Source: Dasania marina DSM 21967 (GTDB lineage: Bacteria > Pseudomonadota > Gammaproteobacteria > Pseudomonadales > Dasaniaceae). Taken from it: a stretch of 64,000 bases of DNA. The stretch lies in contig NZ_KB891585.1 of NCBI RefSeq assembly GCF_000373485.1, positions 371,727-435,726 of the forward strand, given 5' to 3'. The position numbers were made by a program, and so were the translations under genes. The notes below the pieces were generated by a model. The model did not search any database and was not told where the DNA came from. It saw nothing but the letters and a program-made list of their open reading frames with translations. Position 1 is the first letter of the stretch; each line of letters begins with the position of its first letter. Of this stretch, positions 36,463-44,680 are shown in pieces.

Positions 36463-36530
36463 ACAGCCAATTATCGCCATTTACAAGCGAGTTTTACCTT
36501 TTATTTTAACCTTTAGAAGTGATCTAACTA

Positions 36531-37310
36531 TTGAACAATTTCAGCGACATTCGCGCCTTACCTTATCAGGATGGTGGCAAAGTTATTCATTTGGGCAAGG
36601 ATGATCACGGGCGTATTTTAGTGATCGACTATGGTAATCAGCGGGTATTAAATTTTGATTCGCTGTTTGAGCAAAGCTGTATGCAGCTGTCGCAACCTTT
36701 TCAGCTAGTGCATAAATACACCCAGTTTATGGCGCTAGTGCTTGCCTATATAGATCCCGACCACATCACATTTCTCGGCCTAGGCGGCGGCAGCTTGTTA
36801 CGTACTTTCCATCACATATTACCCACATGTTATTTCACGGCGGTAGAGCTGCGGCAGGATGTAGTGACTGCGGCTAAAGAATATTTTTTATTACCTGACG
36901 ATCATCGCGTTAGCATTACGATTAACGATGCCTTTGTTGAGGTGACGCAGCTTGCGGATAATAGCAGCGATATTATTGTGGCCGATATATACGACGCCTA
37001 CCGTATGGAGCCTGCACAAATACAGCAAGAATTTTTAGAGGAGTGCGCTAGGGTATTAACTGATAGCGGCTGGCTGGTGATTAATATGCACAGCGTGCCT
37101 AGTGACCGAGCAGAGTTTTCTGACATGTTGGCTGCTATTTTTCCAACCGTGCTGTTGATGAGCTCAGTTACTGACAATTCTATTTTGTATGCCTCTAATG
37201 CTCTGCCTGCAGATGCCAAACCTATCCCCCAGCGTGTTGAGGCTATGGAAGAAAAATTAAAGCAACGGCTGACACCGCTGATGACTAGAATTAAACTCTT
37301 CGACGATTAA
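36531..37310 (+). CDS. Spermidine synthase-like methyltransferase-fold protein
   Basis: 259 residues with the Rossmann core of polyamine aminopropyltransferases: ITFLGLGGGSLLRTFHHIL (nucleotide-binding loop), TAVELRQDVVTAA (acidic ribose ligand), and VADIYDAYRMEPAQIQ in place of the usual D(A/S)xDP catalytic loop. Because this loop departs from true SpeE, the reaction is uncertain; such short homologues are often annotated only as spermidine synthase-like. The start is a TTG at 36531 with AGAAG upstream; no better start exists nearby. It converges with zapE. Confidence 0.78.
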   Translation: MNNFSDIRALPYQDGGKVIHLGKDDHGRILVIDYGNQRVLNFDSLFEQSCMQLSQPFQLVHKYTQFMALVLAYIDPDHITFLGLGGGSLLRTFHHILPTCYFTAVELRQDVVTAAKEYFLLPDDHRVSITINDAFVEVTQLADNSSDIIVADIYDAYRMEPAQIQQEFLEECARVLTDSGWLVINMHSVPSDRAEFSDMLAAIFPTVLLMSSVTDNSILYASNALPADAKPIPQRVEAMEEKLKQRLTPLMTRIKLFDD

Positions 37311-37334
37311 ATTTCATGATAATGGTTTTGAATG

Positions 37335-38444
37335 CTATACAAAACGCTGATATTGCATAGCTTGCAAACGGCTAAGGGTACGACGGAACGGTGCCGTTAA
37401 ATGCCCTTCGATATACAGCTCGGTTAATGGTACTGCCGCGTCTATATACAGCGGTATACGTCGGTCATAACACTCATCAACCAACATAATAAATCGCCGC
37501 ACGCTGTCGTCGGTGGCGGACAAGGCGGGTAACTCGCGGTCCCCTGCCACGACACGTTCTACACCATCCTCGGTACCGCGCGCAATTTTGGCGGCTTGTG
37601 TTTTACCACTCAAGTTAGGTACCTCGCTCAGTAAAATAGCTGGGAAGCGATCACACAGCGCAATAAAATCTGTTGCCGCAATGGGCTGGCCACACAGGTC
37701 CACAAACCGCAAGAAAATGGCAGACTTACTATACTTTAGCGCTTGCAACGGGCGCTTATTGAATTGCAGTGGCTTATCCGAAACCGGTAGCGGACCACTC
37801 AAGCGCGCAAACACAGCCGTTAAGGCAGCGGGATTATTTACCCAATAGCGCTGATGCCCCGCGCCCGGATGCAGGCGATGATCCACCCCTCCGTCCAGCG
37901 CTACCACCTGCATATGCTGTTGTATTGCCGCAATGGCGGGCAGCAATCGCTCACGGTTAAAGCCGCCCTCATACAATTGCTCGGGAGCTTGGTTGGAGGT
38001 GGCGACTATGGCTATGCCGGCATCAAATATGGCTTGAAACAGTTTACCCAGCAACATGGCATCGCCTATGTCAGTGATGAATAATTCATCGAAACACAGC
38101 ACCTGTATATCTTGAGCGAGTTCAGTGGCTAAGGTGTTGAGTGGCTCGGCGGTTCCCGTTAAGGCAAACAGCCGGCGATGTACCCACTGCATAAAATGGT
38201 GAAAATGCTGACGCCGGGCAGGCACTTGCAAACTGCAATGAAACATATCCATCAGCCAGGTTTTGCCACGGCCCACTGGCCCCCACAAATAAACGCCCTG
38301 TAGCCTTGCGCGACCGGGCTTGTGCAGCATGCGATAACATTGTTCGAGTAATTCTATCGCGAGAGTCTGTGACGCGTCGTCGACAAATTCTGTCTGTTGC
38401 TTAGCGTGTAGGTACGCTTGTTTAGGCGAGGTCTGGGTCATCAT
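37335..38444 (-). CDS. zapE: Cell division ATPase ZapE
   Basis: 369 residues, AFG1-type P-loop ATPase that interacts with FtsZ in E. coli. Walker A WGPVGRGKTWLMD, Walker B LCFDELFITDIGDAM, the VATSNQAPEQLYEGGFNRE sensor region, and the C-terminal YIEGHLTAPFRRTLSRL. Two Met codons at the start (38444, 38441) are both usable. It lies 24 bp downstream of the DUF2970 gene on the same strand, a neighbour without a known link. Confidence 0.95.
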   Translation of the reverse strand: MMTQTSPKQAYLHAKQQTEFVDDASQTLAIELLEQCYRMLHKPGRARLQGVYLWGPVGRGKTWLMDMFHCSLQVPARRQHFHHFMQWVHRRLFALTGTAEPLNTLATELAQDIQVLCFDELFITDIGDAMLLGKLFQAIFDAGIAIVATSNQAPEQLYEGGFNRERLLPAIAAIQQHMQVVALDGGVDHRLHPGAGHQRYWVNNPAALTAVFARLSGPLPVSDKPLQFNKRPLQALKYSKSAIFLRFVDLCGQPIAATDFIALCDRFPAILLSEVPNLSGKTQAAKIARGTEDGVERVVAGDRELPALSATDDSVRRFIMLVDECYDRRIPLYIDAAVPLTELYIEGHLTAPFRRTLSRLQAMQYQRFV

Positions 38445-38468
38445 ATTGCGTTAATAACGGACGCCTCC

Positions 38469-38822
38469 TCAGCTGACTATCACATTGACCAACATAATCA
38501 ATGCCCCGACGACCAACAGGAAGTAAACAATGGCGGCGATAAACACGTGTAAGCCATTGGCGCGGCGAAAATCCTCCTCGCGATGGCTACGCGAACGCAC
38601 CCCGATATGGCTAGAAAACAAGATCACCATTAGGCGCAGTAGCCCTATGGGTTTTTCACCGGGGTCTGGTCGCTCAAAATAGCGTTTGGAATGGGCGGTA
38701 GTGGAGGTATTGTCTGCTGTCTCTGTAGGCGCATCAGCTGTTGCTTTACAGCTGTCGCTATCGACGCTGTGGTTATCGGCATTACTGGTTGGTGTTGGCT
38801 TATCGGTGGGCGATGCGGGCAT
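38469..38822 (-). CDS. DUF2970 membrane protein
   Basis: 117 residues. A low-complexity, Thr/Ala/Asp-rich N-terminal half (1-50) is followed by the DUF2970 motif (LRLMVILFSSHIGVRSRSHREEDF) and a C-terminal transmembrane segment (FIAAIVYFLLVVGALIMLVNVI). Most family members lack the long hydrophilic head, so it is either an extension or a later start is used. Inner membrane, unknown role. It precedes zapE. Confidence 0.75.
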   Translation of the reverse strand: MPASPTDKPTPTSNADNHSVDSDSCKATADAPTETADNTSTTAHSKRYFERPDPGEKPIGLLRLMVILFSSHIGVRSRSHREEDFRRANGLHVFIAAIVYFLLVVGALIMLVNVIVS

Positions 38823-38884
38823 AGCAGATATCCTTCAAAGCAGCAGGAGGTGGCGGATGATAAGGCACTATCACCGCCCTACTC

Positions 38885-38938
38885 CTAGTTCTAGTTCTAG
38901 TTCTAGTTCTAGTTCTATTAATAGCTCTATTAATAGCT
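38885..38938. repeat. Hexanucleotide and 12-bp tandem repeats
   Basis: Five copies of CTAGTT (38885-38914) run directly into two copies of CTATTAATAGCT (38915-38938). The second unit is a near-palindrome. The array lies about 60 bp upstream of the DUF2970 start and could change promoter spacing through slippage. Confidence 0.9.
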
Positions 38939-39222
38939 AGGCTGCCTGTGTCGCACTAACCCAGTCCAACACTACAACCTGATAAGCATTGTATGTTAAT
39001 CAAAAGCACATTGATACAGCCACTCAGAGTATCGGCCGCGCTTTCAACTTTCCCTATATTAGCCGCACTCAGGGCCTGTGTATGTCATGGGATCACTAGC
39101 AAAATGCCTATCAACGCTGCGCGACCTTAGGTTAAATTGAGTTGAAAAAACATTCTAATCACGCTAATTAGCAGCTACCTTTGCCCCTTCTGACTACGAA
39201 ACCAAGAGTAAGATTCGTCGCC
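38939..39222. other. Gap between the repeat array and marR
   Basis: I see no gene and no strong hairpin. AT content is moderate. It should contain the transcript end of the minus-strand marR gene and perhaps the promoter of the DUF2970-zapE unit. Confidence 0.5.
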
Positions 39223-39693
39223 TTAATCCCTCAGCGTATGCAGTATCTCCTGCATCTGCTTTTGGGTGGCCTTATCCAAGTGCCCCAGGCAGCGTTGTTC
39301 ATGTTGTGCTATCACTGTTTCAACCTGCAAGGCCAGCTTGTCACCTTGAGGGGTTAGCACCAAAGCATGGGCGCGGCCATCAACGGTACGCTCCACCAAA
39401 CCGCGCTGTTCCAGCTGAGCGACTATAGGCGTCATATTGGCCCGTTTAATCGCCAAGCAACGCCCTACCTCAATTAGCTTTACCTTAGGATTTGCCTTAA
39501 TCACCAGTAATACCGAGGCCTCCGCCGGGCTGAGTTCAACGCTGGATAAGGCTTCGTGTAAATCTTTCATGATAAGAATAGATGCACGACGCAGCTGGTA
39601 ACCCAGCAGATTTTCCAGCGGATCGACTAACTCCACACTTTTAGCACGTGAAGCCGCCTGTAATGTCGCCTGAGATATAGCCTCTGATGCCAT
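39223..39693 (-). CDS. MarR family regulator of the ferulate/coumarate genes
   Basis: 156 residues, dimeric winged-helix regulator: the HTH core spans VLLVIKANPKVKLIEVGRCL and IKRANMTPIVAQLEQRGLV, with the wing VDGRAHALVLT. It is divergent from the dehydrogenase-hydratase/lyase-synthetase genes and separated from them by three matching operators. This is the arrangement of FerC/FerR-type regulators that respond to hydroxycinnamoyl-CoA thioesters in Sphingobium and Pseudomonas. The ligand is inferred from that precedent. It probably also controls itself, since the first operator ends before its own start. Confidence 0.88.
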   Translation of the reverse strand: MASEAISQATLQAASRAKSVELVDPLENLLGYQLRRASILIMKDLHEALSSVELSPAEASVLLVIKANPKVKLIEVGRCLAIKRANMTPIVAQLEQRGLVERTVDGRAHALVLTPQGDKLALQVETVIAQHEQRCLGHLDKATQKQMQEILHTLRD

Positions 39694-39710
39694 GTCAAAA
39701 CCTCAATAAA

Positions 39711-39776
39711 TGTTATTGCAGATAACAATATAGAATGTTATAAAGTATAACAATCGCAGTGTTATGAATAATAACA
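39711..39776. promoter_or_regulatory. Three tandem MarR-type operators
   Basis: Three sites of identical form TGTTAT-N5-ATAACA occur at 39711-39727, 39736-39752 and 39760-39776. Half-sites are perfect in all three and only the 5-bp spacer varies. Centres are 25 and 24 bp apart. They fill the gap between marR and the GTG start of the dehydrogenase at 39797 and would cover both promoters. Confidence 0.9.
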
Positions 39777-39796
39777 GTAACCCCAAGGAGATCCCA

Positions 39797-41248
39797 GTGA
39801 CTACACAGACTATTTCCCTATCCATAGGCGGCGCTGAGCACGGCACTGCTAACAGTTTTGAACGTCTAAACCCGATCTCCGGAGCAGTGGCAACCCGCGC
39901 AGCAGCCGCTACGGTAGACGATGCCAAGGCCGCTGCCGATGCTGCCAGTCGTGCACTACCCGCTTGGTCTGCCTTGGGCCCTAACGCCCGCCGCGCCGCA
40001 CTCAACAAAGCCGCCGACGCCTTAGAAGCCAAGGCCGAAGACTTTGTTGCCGCCATGATGGCCGAGATAGGCGCCACTGAAGGCTGGGCTAGGTTTAACC
40101 TCATGCTGGCCGTTTCCATGGTGCGTGAAGCCGCTGCCTTAACCACCCAAATAGGCGGCGAAGTTATCCCTTCCGATAAGCCGGGCTGCATAGCCATGGC
40201 CAGCCGTGAAGCCGCCGGTGTGGTGTTGGGTATCGCCCCTTGGAACGCACCTATAATCTTGGGCGTACGCGCCATTGCGGTACCTTTAGCCTGTGGCAAC
40301 ACCGTCATACTGAAAGCCTCAGAGCTATGCCCACGCACCCATGCATTAATTATTGAAGCCTTTATAGAGGCCGGTTTGGGTGATGGCATTGTTAATATGA
40401 TTAGCAATGCCCCGAAAGATGCAGGCGACGTAGTCGGCGCGATGATAGATCACCCCGCCGTGCGCCGTATTAACTTTACCGGCTCAACCAACGTAGGCCG
40501 CATTATTGCCAAGCGCGCCGCTGAAAACTTAAAACCGGTGTTATTAGAATTGGGTGGCAAAGCCCCCATGCTAGTCCTGGATGATGCCGACCTAGACGAA
40601 GCAGTAAAAGCTGCCGCCTTTGGTGCCTTTATGAATCAGGGCCAAATTTGTATGTCCACCGAGCGCTTAATCGTTGTTGATAGCATTGCCGATGCCTTCG
40701 CCGAAAAATTCAAAGCCAAAGTCAACACCCTAGCCGTAGGTGACCCACGTGAGGGCAATACGCCACTGGGCGCGGTAGCCGATCAAAAAACCGTCAGCCA
40801 TGTACAAGCCTTAATCGCTGATGCTATAGCACAGGGTGCCACGCAACTGAATGGCGGTGATGCCAAAGGCGTGCTAATGCCTGCAACGGTTATCGACCAT
40901 GTTACCCCCAGCATGAAGCTGTTTCGCGATGAGAGCTTCGGCCCAGTCGTTGCGATTATTCGCGCCAATGATGAAGCCCATGCCATAGAGCTGGCTAACG
41001 ATACCGAGTACGGTTTATCGGCAGCGGTATTCACCCGCGATACAGCCAGAGGCTTGCGCGTAGCTAAACAAATTAAGTCTGGCATGTGCCACATTAACGG
41101 CCCCACAGTACACGACGAAGCACAAATGCCTTTTGGTGGTGTGAAGTCATCAGGCTACGGCCGCTTCGGTGGCAAAGCCGGCATAGAAGCCTTTACTGAA
41201 CTACGCTGGATTACTATGGAAACTGAGCCTGGGCATTACCCTATTTAA
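39797..41248 (+). CDS. vdh: Vanillin/4-hydroxybenzaldehyde dehydrogenase
   Basis: 483-residue NAD(P)-dependent aldehyde dehydrogenase expected to oxidise 4-hydroxybenzaldehyde, vanillin or protocatechualdehyde, the products of the next gene. Catalytic Cys285 is in MNQGQICMSTERLI; the general-base Glu is in LLELGGKAPMLVLDDADLDEA; the cofactor loop FTGSTNVGR and the NAPIILGVRAIA segment are those of the vanillin dehydrogenase branch. The start is GTG 39797 with AAGGAG 6 nt upstream; the ATG at 39764 lies inside the third operator and lacks a ribosome site. A repeat array begins at its stop codon. Confidence 0.9.
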   Translation: MTTQTISLSIGGAEHGTANSFERLNPISGAVATRAAAATVDDAKAAADAASRALPAWSALGPNARRAALNKAADALEAKAEDFVAAMMAEIGATEGWARFNLMLAVSMVREAAALTTQIGGEVIPSDKPGCIAMASREAAGVVLGIAPWNAPIILGVRAIAVPLACGNTVILKASELCPRTHALIIEAFIEAGLGDGIVNMISNAPKDAGDVVGAMIDHPAVRRINFTGSTNVGRIIAKRAAENLKPVLLELGGKAPMLVLDDADLDEAVKAAAFGAFMNQGQICMSTERLIVVDSIADAFAEKFKAKVNTLAVGDPREGNTPLGAVADQKTVSHVQALIADAIAQGATQLNGGDAKGVLMPATVIDHVTPSMKLFRDESFGPVVAIIRANDEAHAIELANDTEYGLSAAVFTRDTARGLRVAKQIKSGMCHINGPTVHDEAQMPFGGVKSSGYGRFGGKAGIEAFTELRWITMETEPGHYPI

Positions 41249-41374
41249 GGAGCCCGATATAGAGAAGCCTACATAAAGAGTCCAATCTAGAGAGGCCCAT
41301 TTAAGGAGTCCAATCTTAAGAAGACTATATAGAAAGGCCAATCTATAAAAGCCTATTTAAAGAGCCTTATTTAA
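41245..41374. repeat. Degenerate 28-bp tandem repeat, 4.6 copies
   Basis: Units start at 41245, 41274, 41301, 41330 and 41357, alternating 29 and 27 bp. The shared pattern is TTAAGGAGTCCAATCTAGAG followed by AAGCCTAT. The first unit begins at the stop codon of the dehydrogenase gene. Each unit contains a purine-rich AAGGAG/AAAGAG core like a ribosome binding site, but no start codon follows. The period is not a multiple of three and no frame is open. Confidence 0.88.
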
Positions 41375-41380
41375 TCTTGT

Positions 41381-41420
41381 CGCGGTTGCAATTATTCAAC
41401 CGCGTAACTTTTTTATTTTT
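41381..41420 (+). terminator. Terminator between vdh and the hydratase-lyase gene
   Basis: CGCGGTTG and CAACCGCG form an 8-bp perfect stem with an 8-nt loop, followed by TAACTTTTTTATTTTTT. It lies inside the presumed operon, so it should reduce or separate expression of the downstream genes; the coding start of the next gene is 26 bp beyond. Confidence 0.85.
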
Positions 41421-41446
41421 TGAATGTAAGCATGAGAGGTAACACC

Positions 41447-42265
41447 ATGACTGACACAGTCACCTATAAAATTGAAAACCGTATCGCCTGGGTATCGTTC
41501 AACCGCCCAGAAAAACGCAACTGCATGAACCCAGCACTAAACCGCCGCATGACAGAAGTGTTAGACGAATTAGAGTTTAACGACGACGTAGGCGTTTTAG
41601 TGTTAACAGGCGAAGGCACAGCCTGGACTGCTGGCATGGATTTAAAAGAATATTTTCGTGAAACTCAAGCCAAAGGCCTGGGCGCCATACGCCAAGCACA
41701 ACGTGAATCTTACGGCTGGTGGCGCAAGCTGCGCTGGTTCCAAAAGCCTACTATCGCCATGGTTAATGGTTGGTGCTTTGGCGGCGGTTACGGCCCACTT
41801 TATTCTTGCGACTTGGCTATTGCTTCTGAAGATGCAAAATTTGGTTTAAGCGAAATCAATTGGGGTATTTTACCTGGCGGTGGCGCTACTAAAGTCGTTA
41901 CCGATCTTATGCCTATGCGCGACGCGATGTACCACGCCCTTACCGGTGAATCTATAGACGCGCGTAAAGCGGCCGACTGGAGCTTAATTAACGAAGCGGT
42001 ACCTGCAGATCAACTAAAAACACGCGTCACAGAAATAGCAAACGTGTTATTAGAAAAAAATCCGGTTGCCTTAAAAGCAACCAAAGATGCCGTGCGCAGA
42101 GTCAATGAAATGACCTACGACAATGCCGAAGATTACCTAGTGCGCGCCCAAGAAGCTGCCCACTACTATGATGCTGAAGGCAGCAAAGAAGGCATCAAGC
42201 AATTTATCGATGATAAAACCTACAAGCCAGGCCTAGGTGCCTACGCCTTAAAGCCGCAAAAGTAA
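41447..42265 (+). CDS. ech: Hydroxycinnamoyl-CoA hydratase-lyase
   Basis: 272-residue crotonase-fold enzyme that hydrates and cleaves feruloyl-, p-coumaroyl- or caffeoyl-CoA to the aromatic aldehyde plus acetyl-CoA. It matches Pseudomonas HCHL: oxyanion region AGMDLKEYFRE, GWCFGGGYGPL, catalytic Glu136 in LSEINWG, and Tyr230 in NAEDYL, both key residues of this branch, plus the C-terminal KPGLGAY. I chose ATG 41447, preceded by GAGAGG; an upstream ATG (41420) lies inside the terminator's T-rich tail. The synthetase gene follows 20 bp on. Called FerB in Sphingobium. Confidence 0.93.
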   Translation: MTDTVTYKIENRIAWVSFNRPEKRNCMNPALNRRMTEVLDELEFNDDVGVLVLTGEGTAWTAGMDLKEYFRETQAKGLGAIRQAQRESYGWWRKLRWFQKPTIAMVNGWCFGGGYGPLYSCDLAIASEDAKFGLSEINWGILPGGGATKVVTDLMPMRDAMYHALTGESIDARKAADWSLINEAVPADQLKTRVTEIANVLLEKNPVALKATKDAVRRVNEMTYDNAEDYLVRAQEAAHYYDAEGSKEGIKQFIDDKTYKPGLGAYALKPQK

Positions 42266-42285
42266 CTAATGGCAAGAAGCAGTAA

Positions 42286-43842
42286 ATGATTAATAACAAG
42301 ACAACTACCCCAGCTGGGAATAAAGGCGCTGTTACCCACAGCGCCATAGACATGTTAGCGCTGCAAGCCCGAACGCAACCCGATCGGTTGGCGGCCATAG
42401 ATTTAAGCTATGGCCAGCAATGGAGCTACAGCGCCTTTGATAAAGCCGTTGCACAATGCGCCAGCGTATTGCTGCAACGTGGCATCAATGTGGGGGACAG
42501 AGTCGCGAGCCTGGCCAAAAACCGGGTGGAGTTAATCATGCTGCATCTGGCCTGCAGTAGAACGGGGAGCATTTATGTTCCCCTAAACTGGCGTCTGTCG
42601 CCTACCGAAATCGCAGGTTTAATTGAAGACGCTGAACCCAAACTATTATTTGGTGATGACTATTTAAAAACGATAGATTTAAACAGAATCAATCAACAAC
42701 AAACCGTTATTGAAAGCATCACTTTAGATCAGCTTGCGGAAGAAATATCGGCGGCGATACCTCTCCCCCCTGCCCCTATTAATGCAGAATTACCTTCGTT
42801 AATTTTATATACCTCTGGTACCTCAGGTAAGCCCAAAGGGGTTTTACTGTCAGAAAATAATATTACTGAAACTGCTATTAATTTTTCCTTGTTGGGCAAG
42901 GTTAACCACCACAGCGTGGTGTTATGTGATACACCCATGTTTCATGTTATAGGCCTAGTCACCAACATACGCCCATTTTTGATGCACGGCGGAAGCTTAA
43001 TCGTGTCCGATGGTTTTGTGCCAGCAACCACGCTAGCACGCTTAGCTGATCCGCAACTGGCTATTAGCCATTATTTTTGCGTGCCGCAAATGGCTGAAGC
43101 ACTGAGAGCAGAGCCTAGTTTTAACCCCGCACAATTGCGTGGTTTAACCGCCCTCTTCACCGGTGGCGCACCACACCCAGCCGCAAGCATCAATGCCTGG
43201 CTGAACGATGGTATTGCTATAGTCGACGGCTATGGCATGAGTGAAGTGGGTACCGTGTTTGGCATGCCCCTGGACCGTAAGCTTATCGCCGAACGAGCGG
43301 GTTCAGTGGGCATCGCCACAACTAGAGTGCAAACACGCATAGTTGATGTCAACGGTAACGATTGCGCCATAGGCACAGCCGGCGAATTGTTACTTAAAGG
43401 CACCAATGTCACCAAAGGCTATTGGCGTCGTGAACAAGAAACACAGGCTGCGTTTACCGCCGACGGCTGGTTACGCACCGGCGATATAGCCCGCTGTGAT
43501 GAGCAAGGCTATCACTGGTTAGTCGATAGACGTAAAGATATGTTTATCTCCGGTGGCGAAAATGTTTACCCGGCAGAAATTGAAGCTGTATTAGCGGGCC
43601 ACCCTCAGATTAAAGAGAGCGCCGTTGTTGCCAGAGCTGACCAGCGCTGGGGTGAAGTTGGCCATCTCTATTTAGTTGCCAAGCCAGGCAGCGAATTAGC
43701 AACCGACAGCATTATTGCTTACTTAGAACAAAAAATTGCCCGCTACAAAGTGCCGAAATATGTCAGCTTAATTGACGCCCTGCCCCGTAATGGTGCTGGC
43801 AAAGTATTAAAAAACACACTGCGTGATTTAATTGATAATTAA
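42286..43842 (+). CDS. fcs: Feruloyl/p-coumaroyl-CoA synthetase
   Basis: 518-residue adenylate-forming ligase activating hydroxycinnamic acids with ATP and CoA. Motifs in order: LILYTSGTSGKPKGVLLS (P-loop), VDGYGMSEVG (adenine binding), GWLRTGDIA, DRRKDMFISGGENVYPAEIE (hinge) and the C-terminal catalytic Lys in NGAGKVLKN. Pairing with the hydratase-lyase, rather than with beta-oxidation genes, is what makes hydroxycinnamate the likely substrate. It is the last gene of the unit and ends before the bidirectional terminator near 43962. Confidence 0.9.
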   Translation: MINNKTTTPAGNKGAVTHSAIDMLALQARTQPDRLAAIDLSYGQQWSYSAFDKAVAQCASVLLQRGINVGDRVASLAKNRVELIMLHLACSRTGSIYVPLNWRLSPTEIAGLIEDAEPKLLFGDDYLKTIDLNRINQQQTVIESITLDQLAEEISAAIPLPPAPINAELPSLILYTSGTSGKPKGVLLSENNITETAINFSLLGKVNHHSVVLCDTPMFHVIGLVTNIRPFLMHGGSLIVSDGFVPATTLARLADPQLAISHYFCVPQMAEALRAEPSFNPAQLRGLTALFTGGAPHPAASINAWLNDGIAIVDGYGMSEVGTVFGMPLDRKLIAERAGSVGIATTRVQTRIVDVNGNDCAIGTAGELLLKGTNVTKGYWRREQETQAAFTADGWLRTGDIARCDEQGYHWLVDRRKDMFISGGENVYPAEIEAVLAGHPQIKESAVVARADQRWGEVGHLYLVAKPGSELATDSIIAYLEQKIARYKVPKYVSLIDALPRNGAGKVLKNTLRDLIDN

Positions 43843-43961
43843 GAGCAAAAACATAGGATCAATAATTAAACGTTACTTATTTTGTTAACGTTAATTAATT
43901 CTCGTCTTATCAGGCTTCGATCCAGTATCCATAGACTTTAAAATAACAAACAAAAGACAAT

Positions 43962-43998
43962 AAAAAACGGGGACCATCACTGATGCTCTCCGTTTTTT
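43962..43998. terminator. Bidirectional terminator between fcs and the lig block
   Basis: AAAAAACGGGGA and TCTCCGTTTTTT form a stem with one mismatch; A- and T-runs allow termination from both sides. It separates the convergent fcs and DUF3237 genes. Another dyad, AACGTTA...TAACGTT, lies near 43868-43893. Confidence 0.82.
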
Positions 43999-44042
43999 AT
44001 TACTAATTCAGTGAGCGCTAAGCCCACCTTATAAATATCTAA

Positions 44043-44648
44043 TTAGTCGCCTTTAAGCAAATAACTACTCACCAGCACCGATAAACCATCGTCGGCCATA
44101 TCTACAGTACCAACAAAAACATAATCCTCTAACCAGTCATGCTTGCCCGGCTGGGTTTTAAAATCAGGCACGGTTCGGTAATACACATCTTCCGGTTTTA
44201 GCGACAATCCCTTTGCCATTTTCTCCACCGCGAGTTTAGTTGGGTTCCAGATACCTTTGTTGTGGATAATAATGATTTGGCCATCATCGGTTTTTAACCT
44301 GTACAGCGCATCAATAATGGTCACGCCATCGCGACGCTCTAAAGCAAAGTCGGCACCGCCTGGCACCACCGTACCGCGCATTCCTTTACCTACAAAGGTA
44401 CCGCCTATAATCGGGTAGTTATAGCGATGGCCATCGGCACTTAGGCCCATGTCTTCTTCTTCGCCTAGCTTAACGTCTATTTGTAACACTAGCTCGCTAG
44501 TCATTCTTTTTTCATATTTAGCTGCATCGCTAAATAGTTTTGCAGGCTCTGCCCAGCTTTGGCTGCTTAACGTTGCCAGGCTAATAGCGACTAAACAGCT
44601 AACGCTAAATATTGTAGAGCGATAAATAAGCTTACACATAGTACTCAT
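44043..44648 (-). CDS. Exported DUF3237 protein
   Basis: 201 residues. Signal peptide ends at about residue 33 (LVAISLATLSSQSWA). The mature part is a DUF3237 beta-barrel-like domain: YNYPIIGGTFVGKGMRGTVVPGGADF and RRDGVTIIDALYRLKTDDG, finishing LEDYVFVGTVDM. DUF3237 proteins often accompany aromatic and steroid catabolic clusters but are usually cytoplasmic; an exported one suggests binding or handling of aromatics in the periplasm. It is the last gene of the minus-strand lig block, 32 bp after the MFS gene. Met4 is an alternative start. Confidence 0.8.
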   Translation of the reverse strand: MSTMCKLIYRSTIFSVSCLVAISLATLSSQSWAEPAKLFSDAAKYEKRMTSELVLQIDVKLGEEEDMGLSADGHRYNYPIIGGTFVGKGMRGTVVPGGADFALERRDGVTIIDALYRLKTDDGQIIIIHNKGIWNPTKLAVEKMAKGLSLKPEDVYYRTVPDFKTQPGKHDWLEDYVFVGTVDMADDGLSVLVSSYLLKGD

Positions 44649-44680
44649 AGGTGTTCTCCATCATTAAACAATAGCAAGTC

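Noticed and set aside
38885-38938. CRISPR-like regularity of the CTAGTT array
   Set aside because: Units are contiguous, with no spacers and no cas genes; a simple-sequence repeat.
39764-39796. ATG 39764 as start of the vanillin dehydrogenase
   Set aside because: It falls inside the third operator and the extension is Asn-rich; GTG 39797 has AAGGAG.
41245-41374. CRISPR or coding repeat
   Set aside because: No unique spacers between units, and the 28-bp period is out of frame with stops in every frame.
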